From CBDEGU01 sp965238045 (lineage in GTDB: Bacteria > Acidobacteriota > Terriglobia > Bryobacterales > UBA6623), in the NCBI GenBank assembly GCA_965238045.1, contig CBDEGU010000003.1, positions 1 to 55,179 on the forward strand: 55,179 bases of DNA. The letters run 5' to 3'. The first letter of the stretch is position 1, and every line of letters begins with the position of its first letter. The position numbers and the translations under genes are program-made. Below, piece after piece: positions 25,128-31,949 of the stretch. Under the pieces are notes generated by a model. That model was not told the origin of the DNA, ran no database searches, and saw nothing but the letters and a program-made list of their open reading frames with translations.

Positions 25128-25485
25128 AGTAGACCGAGAGTAGATGGGAATGGGGAACAGCGCGCACTCTAATGATGGCGCCAGCATAACAAGAATGGCT
25201 CCCTCCGAGCGACTAAGAAGCCTTGGATGTCAAGAGGCAATAGAAATATCTCCTCTGGCGGGGCACTAGAAATGTCCCCTTGAGCACTGGAGCACTGAGC
25301 TCATGAGTCCCTTCGCCTTGCGAACCGGACGGTTATTTTCGCGACGCCGAGGGAGCGGTCCGTCCGTAAGGTGATGTGCCCTGTTCAGCGCGGAAACACG
25401 AACTCTTCGCGGCGGCCGGGTGTATACTGTGGGCGCACCAGGGCCACTATGGAAATCCTGCCCTGCACGAGTGAGGAGATCATCC
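25128..25485. other. Divergent intergenic region with a direct repeat
   Basis: Between the diverging PIG-L and enolase-family genes there is no coding sequence. It holds two copies of a 19-base motif, GGCAATAGAAATATCTCCT (25237-25255) and GGCACTAGAAATGTCCCCT (25263-25281), 26 bases apart and matching at 16 of 19. Motifs like this recur near some transposon ends, so it may be a scrap of one. A TATACT at 25423-25428 could be a -10 box for the enolase-family gene. Confidence 0.45.
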
Positions 25486-26763
25486 ATGCTGAGTCGCCGC
25501 GGTTTCCTGCAAACAGCCGCCGCCGCCACCGCCGCGGGCTTCCTGCCCGAACATTCTCAAATCCTGAAAGCCATGCCGCAAGCCGAAAGCGAATTCGGCA
25601 AGGTGAAGATCACCGCCGTCAAGACCGCGTCGGTGATGATCAAATACCCGGCCCACCTCGTTAAGATCGAGACGGACGCCGGCCTCTTCGGCATCGGTGA
25701 GGCCTTCAACCGCGACGGCATCCTCGGCCACATTCAGGCCCTCAAAGGTCTAGTCATCGGCCAAGACCCTCTGCAAGTCGACTACCTCTACCAGCGCATG
25801 GTCGAAGCCAAACTCGGCGCCGGCAGTTGGACGGGCACGCTCTCTTCCTCCATCTCCGGCATAGAATTGGCCCTCTGGGACCTCGCCGGGAAAATCCTGA
25901 ACGTCCCGGCCTACGTGCTGCTCGGCGGCAAATTCCGCGACAAGCTGCTCATCTACCACGACACCGGCTCGCCCAAAACCCCCGACCCCGCCGCCTGGGT
26001 CGAGGAAGCACAAAAATCCGTCGCCTACGGCTTCAAGGCTACAAAGTTCGACCTCGATTGGGAGGGACGCGGACAGTGGATCGCCGGCAAACCTTTCCGC
26101 TATCGCGGAGAAGTCTTCAACCGGGGAATCTCGTCCCTCGAGATGGAACAGTGGTTGAAGATCCTCGAAGCGATCCGGCTGGAATTGGGGCCCCACTACC
26201 CGCTAGCCATCGACCTCCACTTCAACTACAACATGGGCGATTCGATGCGCTTCGCACAGATGGTCGAAGGTCTGAACCTCTGGTTCATCGAAGACCCCAT
26301 CCCGCCGCAGAACGCCGACGCCATGGCGCGTTTCACACGCTCCTGCCCCATTCCAACCGCCACCGGCGAGAACCTCTACTCACGCCACACCTTCCGCGAC
26401 TTTATCGAGAAGCAAGCCTGCGACATCATCCAGCCCGATCCCCAAAAGGTCGGCGGTCTGCTCGAAACGAAAAAGATCGCCGACTGGGCTGATCTCTACT
26501 ACATCACCATGGCCTGCCACAACATGTGTACGCCCGTCGGCACCATCGCCAACGGCCACGCCTGCGCGGCCATCAAATCCTTTGTCACTCTCGAATCCGA
26601 TAGCGTCGAACTCGGCTACTGGGACGACATCATCCAGACTGAAACCGGCAAGGTCTTCCACGACGGCTATCTCGAGATGACCAACAAGCCGGGATTCGGC
26701 ATCGAACTCAACGAGGATGTGTGTCGCGCACATCTTGCCGAAGGATCAGGCTATTTCGAGTAG
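25486..26763 (+). CDS. Enolase-superfamily (mandelate racemase/muconate lactonizing) enzyme, Tat-exported
   Basis: Starting at the ATG behind GAGGAG, the protein has 425 residues with a Tat signal (SRRGFLQTAAAATAAGFLP). The MR/MLE N-terminal capping domain (IETDAGLFGIGEAFNRDG) is followed by the barrel with metal ligands in LAIDLHFNY, WFIEDPIPP and TATGENLYS. IQPDPQKVGG and MACHNMCTPVGT finish the active-site set. Such enzymes dehydrate or isomerise sugar acids; an exported version is less usual. The upstream 22 codons of the longer frame lack support. Substrate cannot be named from sequence alone. Confidence 0.9.
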   Translation: MLSRRGFLQTAAAATAAGFLPEHSQILKAMPQAESEFGKVKITAVKTASVMIKYPAHLVKIETDAGLFGIGEAFNRDGILGHIQALKGLVIGQDPLQVDYLYQRMVEAKLGAGSWTGTLSSSISGIELALWDLAGKILNVPAYVLLGGKFRDKLLIYHDTGSPKTPDPAAWVEEAQKSVAYGFKATKFDLDWEGRGQWIAGKPFRYRGEVFNRGISSLEMEQWLKILEAIRLELGPHYPLAIDLHFNYNMGDSMRFAQMVEGLNLWFIEDPIPPQNADAMARFTRSCPIPTATGENLYSRHTFRDFIEKQACDIIQPDPQKVGGLLETKKIADWADLYYITMACHNMCTPVGTIANGHACAAIKSFVTLESDSVELGYWDDIIQTETGKVFHDGYLEMTNKPGFGIELNEDVCRAHLAEGSGYFE

Positions 26764-26780
26764 CGTGAGCGTCCGGCAGC

Positions 26781-27518
26781 CTAAGTCGATTCCGGCTCGG
26801 CTCCGAAAACCTCCCGAAAAGCGACGCCCAGATCAGCCAGGGCCCGGCTCCCGTCGCCCTCGAAGCTCGACCCGTGCATGATCGCCAGCCGCTCCGGCGC
26901 GAGCGCCGCCAGCTTGTCGAACAGCGTCGCCGTGTAGTGCGTGTAAGGAGCGTAATCGGCGAGCGGGCCTGCTTGGTAGTCCTCCATCGCCTCTTTGGAT
27001 CTTCCCACCACGTCTGATGTCGTCAGCGGCTCGACGTCGCCGACTTGGTGGAAAAGGTCTGAGCACAGCAGCGTCTTGGTGGTTTGTTCGAACAGCACCG
27101 CCGCATCCCAGCCGTGCGGCAAATGGGGAGTCCGGACAAGCTGGAAGCGATATTTCCCCGTATCGAGGGTCTCGCCGTCCGCCATCCCCCGCGCCGGTCT
27201 GGTCGCAAAATCATTGACGCTGACCATGGCGCCAAGCAGGCTGCAAGCCGCCTCGGCGTTAGGCGCCAGCTCCAGCCAGCGGTTCAGCGACCCGCATTCG
27301 TCAGACTCGAAGTGGCTGAAAGAGATCCAGCGGAGTGTGGCGGGGTCGATGACTTGCGCCACTGCCTCCCGGACGTCGTCGAACATCATGTTTAATCCGG
27401 CGTGGAAGAGCAGCGGCTCTTCGTCTTTTACTAGGAAGTGATTGAACTGAAGCTGAAACTCCGGCGCGAACACTGAGATGCGGTAGAGATCAGGACCGAC
27501 TTCGTCAACCTTGGACAT
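26781..27518 (-). CDS. Metallo-beta-lactamase-fold di-iron (ODP) protein
   Basis: With a strong AGGAGGGAACGG ribosome site before the ATG at 27518 the protein has 245 residues. It matches the oxygen-binding di-iron domain found in A-type flavoproteins: SHFESDECGSLNRWL supplies the His-x-Glu-x-Asp ligands, LPHGWDAAVLFE, LLCSDLFHQ and AIMHGSSFEG supply the rest. No flavodoxin domain is attached, so it needs an external electron donor or serves as a sensor of oxygen or nitric oxide. It converges on the enolase-family gene (17 bases apart) and diverges from the SnoaL-like gene. The 68 extra codons of the longer frame are not supported. Confidence 0.85.
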   Translation of the reverse strand: MSKVDEVGPDLYRISVFAPEFQLQFNHFLVKDEEPLLFHAGLNMMFDDVREAVAQVIDPATLRWISFSHFESDECGSLNRWLELAPNAEAACSLLGAMVSVNDFATRPARGMADGETLDTGKYRFQLVRTPHLPHGWDAAVLFEQTTKTLLCSDLFHQVGDVEPLTTSDVVGRSKEAMEDYQAGPLADYAPYTHYTATLFDKLAALAPERLAIMHGSSFEGDGSRALADLGVAFREVFGAEPEST

Positions 27519-27655
27519 TTTCCGTTCCCTCCTGCTTACAGATAGCGGCAAAGCAAGTTTAGCACCGCCGGGCTCGACGGATCTTCCGCGTCGATTCCTG
27601 GGCGGAACGCGATATCCCAGCGTGAACGGGGTCGATGGCCTGGCCAGGCCGGCCG

Positions 27656-27685
27656 TTGACCTCGGCCCGCGAGCGTGAGTACAAT
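27656..27685 (+). promoter_or_regulatory. Sigma-70-like promoter for the SnoaL-like gene
   Basis: TTGACC (27656-27661) and TACAAT (27680-27685) are separated by 18 bases, 38 bases before the ATG. This is the cleanest sigma-70-type promoter in the window and supports TACAAT as the usual -10 sequence of this genome. Confidence 0.6.
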
Positions 27686-27722
27686 TGCCTTGGCTTCCAG
27701 GCCCCAAGAGGAGGATCAACAA

Positions 27723-28106
27723 ATGGCTATGACCAGCCCTGGCGATACGATGGAGGCATTCCTCGAAGCGTTTAACTCTGGCGATGTCGAAGCGGTGCTC
27801 ACTATCTATGGGCCCGACGGCGTGTTCGTCACCGAGGACGGCCAGGTACTACAAGGCACGGAGTCGATCAGGGAAACAATCACCGGTTTCATGGCCATGA
27901 AGCCGCACCTTCAGATTGACAAGAGCACGACAATCTCCGCTGGAGACATCGTGGTGAACGTCGTGAAGTGGACTCTAAAGGGAACCGGACCCGACGGAGG
28001 CGCTGTTGTGATGGAGGGGAGCGGTTTCGACGTCATGCGGCGGCAGGCCGGCGGATCTTGGAAGATGGTGATCGATAACCCCTGGGGCACTGCGATTCTC
28101 GACTGA
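27723..28106 (+). CDS. SnoaL-like / DUF4440-type small protein
   Basis: From the ATG behind AGGAGGATCAACAA the protein has 127 residues. It reads as a single SnoaL-like cone domain: TMEAFLEAFNSGDVEAVLTIYGPDGVFV, the GTESIRETITGFM helix, and a final GSGFDVMRRQAGGSWKMVIDNPW strand pair. Members bind small hydrophobic ligands or catalyse isomerisation and hydrolysis; many are uncharacterised. It has no signal peptide. It diverges from the di-iron protein, with 204 bases between, so joint regulation is possible but unproven. Confidence 0.85.
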   Translation: MAMTSPGDTMEAFLEAFNSGDVEAVLTIYGPDGVFVTEDGQVLQGTESIRETITGFMAMKPHLQIDKSTTISAGDIVVNVVKWTLKGTGPDGGAVVMEGSGFDVMRRQAGGSWKMVIDNPWGTAILD

Positions 28107-28161
28107 AGCAGGCTCGCGACACCCCTCCAAAGCCTCACCGAGTCCGGTACGTGGACAGACC

Positions 28162-29073
28162 GCGATATCCACTGAGATATGTCAACATCTATCCGAGGAG
28201 GCGAGCCACAGCGTGGTTTTCCGGCGCTCGGTCCTGCTAGCGATCACTTAACTGTTTGGCCACACCACCCGGTTTGAAGCGCGGATAGTACGTCCGATAC
28301 CCCAAGAGTCGTGCCGTCGGCCCGATGGCCTGGAACAGAAGGCGCTGCACTGCCACCGGGGGATCGGCCAGCCACGAATCGTAAACAGGGCTGAAACGAG
28401 ACATCTGAAGCAACGCCGCGGGAGGCTGCTGATGAGTCGGTTCTTCGTCAAAGAAGCCGTAAGCTTGTATGAGAAAAACACTGAACGGCTCGGGGATTCC
28501 GTACTCCTCGGTCAGCGGACCGCGTACGACTACCGGCTGGTTCGTTTGGTTGAAAGGCTTGTGCGGCGTACCGGGCTCGACAAGAAAGGACTCTGACGGA
28601 CCCAGTTCCATGACTTCACCGTTCACCAGCAGGCTCAGCGTGCCCTCGGCGACCATGAATCGCTCCGAGAACGACGTATGGATGTGTTCGGGTGGCCCCG
28701 GCGCATCGGAGTGCAAGGTCACCTCAAGCCAAAACAATCCTTCCTCGCGTTTCAGGATCCGCTGCTCGAACCCCTCTGACTCGCTCGTAAACACATATCC
28801 GACGGGCGGGTAGTAGGACTCGTCGGGCGCCGACTCAGGAAAAACAAATCGGTCGAGTGCGGTCCCTCCGATCAGATAAAGCGCCACCAGGGAGATCGAC
28901 GTCTTCACGATTCGTTGCATGGGACTCCGAAACCCCGCTGTGAGCCGTTCGGGGAATTGTAGTGGCTAAGGGTCTGCCCACCCACGACAGGTCAATTCTA
29001 CCCCTCAGCTCCTCTGCGGTGGGTTACTGGACGGAAGGCGATATAGCACTGAGATATCCCGACAGCTATTCGC
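28162..29073. repeat. Imperfect direct repeats flanking the cupin gene
   Basis: GCGATATCCACTGAGATAT (from 28162) and GCGATATAGCACTGAGATAT (from 29038) are near copies. The match continues through xxCxACAxCTATxCG and, more weakly, upstream through GGTxxxTGGAC. The copies lie 876 bases apart on the same strand, one on each side of the cupin gene. They could be remnants of a duplicated intergenic repeat or of an insertion. Confidence 0.45.
28237..28920 (-). CDS. Membrane-anchored cupin protein
   Basis: The 227-residue protein has an N-terminal hydrophobic helix (ISLVALYLIGGTALDRFVF), likely a membrane anchor or signal, followed by a cupin barrel: PPEHIHTSFSERFMVAEGTLSLLVNG and PGTPHKPFNQ give the His-x-His...Glu and the second-motif His of a metal site. 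The C-terminal third is helical and unassigned. Cupins of this type are often mono-iron or manganese enzymes, or just sugar binding; the reaction is unknown. A TACAAT lies at 28956-28961 on the minus strand, at a distance suitable for its promoter. It stands alone. Confidence 0.8.
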   Translation of the reverse strand: MQRIVKTSISLVALYLIGGTALDRFVFPESAPDESYYPPVGYVFTSESEGFEQRILKREEGLFWLEVTLHSDAPGPPEHIHTSFSERFMVAEGTLSLLVNGEVMELGPSESFLVEPGTPHKPFNQTNQPVVVRGPLTEEYGIPEPFSVFLIQAYGFFDEEPTHQQPPAALLQMSRFSPVYDSWLADPPVAVQRLLFQAIGPTARLLGYRTYYPRFKPGGVAKQLSDR

Positions 29074-29105
29074 AAACGGTCTCTATGTCATTTTCCTTAA
29101 GCAAC

Positions 29106-31943
29106 TTAGTCCTGCTCGCGGTTGCGGAACTCTTCGTACCAGTTTTGGACGACGCGGATGGCGGGTGGCTTGTCAGACGCGCCCTCAACTGCCTCCCTGA
29201 GGACGAAGCGCTGCCCGTCCGCTGAAACGTCATACAACTGGTCGGGGCGGGTCGACCTCAACCAGCGATCGCGAAACAGCGGCTTCGGTGTTCCCGGCGA
29301 GAAGCCTTGGGCCATCGAAACCGAGACCGCCATGAGTTGGTCCCCTTCGACGTAAAACAGTTCCCTGCCGTCCCTTCGCCAGCGGGGTTGCGTGCCCCCG
29401 TTGATCGAAACCTGCCACTTGCCCCCGCCCTCGGAAAAAGGCCGGACGTAGATCTCCCTTCGACCCGATTCACTCGACACGTAGGCGACATATCGGCCGT
29501 CGGGCGAGAAGACCGGGATTCTTTCATCAGCCGCGGTCCTGAGATAAGGGACCGACTCATATCCATCCCCGCCTGCCTTGGGCCTGAGGTACCACAGATC
29601 CGCCCCTCCACTTCGCCTCCCCATGTAGATCACAAACTTACCGTCGCGCGACCAATCAGGAGTCGTCCCCGCGGCATCCTCGCCACCCAACAGGACGGCT
29701 TCGCCGCTGCCGTCGGCGGGTTTGCTGAAGATGCCCTCGCTCCCTCCGCGGTTCGAGCGAAAGGTGATCTGCTCGCCCGAGGGCGACCAGGCCGGATAGA
29801 GGTCTATGGCGGGATCGAAAGTGAGCCGTGTCTTCGCCCCGCGCACGACATCATGAACCCAGATGTCCGCGTTGCCGTCCGCGTCCGTAGCTGCTACCGC
29901 CACGCTCTTGCCGTCCGGGGACAAGGCCAGATGCACGATGTTTTCCTGCGCCTGCCCGATCGTCCCCAGGCTTTTCCCCTCCCGGTCTCGCCACACCAAG
30001 TTCTGGCCTCTGCCGCCGCCGTCGAAATAGACCAGCGTTCCGTCTTGCGCCATGCTGGGGACGCGCCCGGCTTCAACGATCGGGAAGGCTTCTCCAGTGG
30101 CAGTCAGAGTCTCCAGCGAGAAAGGCAGGGCTCGCAGACCGGAGGTCTGATCGAGGCTCTCCCGGTAGACCAGGTGGCCCGAAGCTGAGTAAACGGCCAA
30201 GAGTCCGGAAACCAGTTCCCAGCGCTCGCCGGTTTTGAGATCCAGGATTCCCAATTTGAGATCGATTGGGGTAGGACCGAACGTGTAGACCAGCCCCAGC
30301 GAGCCTTCGGTCACAGGCAGGAAGCGAGGGAACCAAAAGGCTGTATTACTATTGCTTTCGGCCTCTTCCGGTTCAAACAGAAGCTTCGGTTCCCCGCCTC
30401 GGGCGGCTATCTCGTACAACTTCAGGCCTGACGAGAATACGATTCGATTGCCGTCAGGACTCCACGAGGCCCCAAAGAAAGGCCAACTTTGGCTCGGCAA
30501 CTCGCACAGTGTGATCGGATTGCCGCCGTCGAGCGAGATCCGTTTCAGCTCTCGGTCCGCCCCGAAGACAATGGACTTGCTGTCCGGTGACCAGTGGCCG
30601 CCTCCAGCGCCCTCCGTCCCTTCCAGCTTGCGGATGGACTCACTATCCAGTGGCCGCAGCCACAGAGCGCTTCCCCCTGCCGTTTCGGCCCCATAAAGGA
30701 CGTACTTGCCATCGGGAGAAATGCGGCCGCCGGTGAGACCCTCGGGGGAAAACGAGAATCGCCGTAAAGGAGGTTCGGCACTTGGGCCAGGAGAGGACAG
30801 CCAGAAAAAGGCGAAAATCAGGGCGAGAAGAACGCCTAGCGCCGCGATCCCAAGTAGCGCCGCTTGCTGGTGCCGTTGCACGCGTGCAATCCGCTGGGCC
30901 GAGGACTGCGGCACAACCCGCACCTCAACTAAGCGCTTAAGCTGAGTGTCCTCGGCGCGATAGAGAACGCTGTCATCGGCTTCCTCCAAGTCCTCGATCA
31001 CGCGATACTTGGCCAGGGGATGCGGTAGCGACAAGCTCTCAGCTTGTCCTGCTCTTTCTTCTGGACCGGCAAGAGTGCTGGTCGCTACTCCGGTGCGTAG
31101 GATCGTTGCTGTGCCGGACTTTTGTTTCTCGCGCAGCGTCTCCAGATCCAACAGCAACTCGTCGGTATGCTGGTAGCGTTTCTCCCGGTCCTTCACCAAG
31201 CACTTGCTGGTGATCCGTTCCAACTCCATCGGCACGCCCGTCCGCAAGGCCGTCATCGGTTCGGGCTCTTCGTGCTGGATCGAATAGGTGATCGCCTGAT
31301 AGTAGTGGCCTTGGAAGGCCCGCTGGCCCGTCACCATCTCGTAAATCACCACTCCCAGCGCCCAAAGATCAGTGCGGTGATCCAGCTCCATCCCCTGCGC
31401 TTGCTCGGGCGACATGTAGGAGACCGTGCCCAGCGCCGTGGGCCCCTGGGTGAGCTTCGAGCGGTCCGCCAACTGCGCCAGCCCGAAGTCCATGATCGTG
31501 ACCAGTTGCTTGGCGCCCTGCGGGGTGACCATCAAATTGGCGGGCTTGATGTCCCGGTGGACGATCTTTTTGCCATGCGCCGCCTGCAAACCTTGCACTG
31601 TTTGGATGGCGAAGTCGAGCACCTCGTTCAGCTTCAGCGGACCGGCTTCGATCTTCGTGTCAAGGCTGGCCCCTTCAAGGAACGCCATCACAATGAACGT
31701 TCGCCCGGCGGCCTCATCAATCTCGTGGACCGTGCAGATGTTTGGATGATTCAGCGCCGCGGCAGCTTGAGCTTCGCGGATGAACCGCTCCTTGGCTTCG
31801 GTGTCACTGAGCAAATGAGGCGAAAGAAACTTCAGCGCCACCGGCCGCTTGAGCTTGGTGTCCTCGGCCTTATAGACGACGCCCATGCCGCCTTCACCAA
31901 GCTTCTCGGTGATATTGTAATGCGAAATAGTTTGACCGACCAT
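29106..31943 (-). CDS. Ser/Thr protein kinase with TolB/WD40-type propeller
   Basis: This 945-residue protein has a PknB-type kinase at about residues 10-275 (LGEGGMG, VALKF, IVHRDIKPAN, IMDFGLAQL, SYMSPEQAQG), a second incomplete N-lobe-like segment at about 308-350 (YRVIEDLEEADDSVLYRAED), one membrane helix near 370 and a propeller domain to the end (SPDGKYVLY, WSPDGNRIVF, FSPDGRYVAYVSSESGRREIYV). It ends with the tail RVVQNWYEEFRNREQD shared by its paralogues. It lies 6 bases after the stop of the upstream kinase, so the two are co-transcribed. The kinase is intact and should be active. Confidence 0.93.
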   Translation of the reverse strand: MVGQTISHYNITEKLGEGGMGVVYKAEDTKLKRPVALKFLSPHLLSDTEAKERFIREAQAAAALNHPNICTVHEIDEAAGRTFIVMAFLEGASLDTKIEAGPLKLNEVLDFAIQTVQGLQAAHGKKIVHRDIKPANLMVTPQGAKQLVTIMDFGLAQLADRSKLTQGPTALGTVSYMSPEQAQGMELDHRTDLWALGVVIYEMVTGQRAFQGHYYQAITYSIQHEEPEPMTALRTGVPMELERITSKCLVKDREKRYQHTDELLLDLETLREKQKSGTATILRTGVATSTLAGPEERAGQAESLSLPHPLAKYRVIEDLEEADDSVLYRAEDTQLKRLVEVRVVPQSSAQRIARVQRHQQAALLGIAALGVLLALIFAFFWLSSPGPSAEPPLRRFSFSPEGLTGGRISPDGKYVLYGAETAGGSALWLRPLDSESIRKLEGTEGAGGGHWSPDSKSIVFGADRELKRISLDGGNPITLCELPSQSWPFFGASWSPDGNRIVFSSGLKLYEIAARGGEPKLLFEPEEAESNSNTAFWFPRFLPVTEGSLGLVYTFGPTPIDLKLGILDLKTGERWELVSGLLAVYSASGHLVYRESLDQTSGLRALPFSLETLTATGEAFPIVEAGRVPSMAQDGTLVYFDGGGRGQNLVWRDREGKSLGTIGQAQENIVHLALSPDGKSVAVAATDADGNADIWVHDVVRGAKTRLTFDPAIDLYPAWSPSGEQITFRSNRGGSEGIFSKPADGSGEAVLLGGEDAAGTTPDWSRDGKFVIYMGRRSGGADLWYLRPKAGGDGYESVPYLRTAADERIPVFSPDGRYVAYVSSESGRREIYVRPFSEGGGKWQVSINGGTQPRWRRDGRELFYVEGDQLMAVSVSMAQGFSPGTPKPLFRDRWLRSTRPDQLYDVSADGQRFVLREAVEGASDKPPAIRVVQNWYEEFRNREQD

Positions 31944-31949
31944 GGCGAC

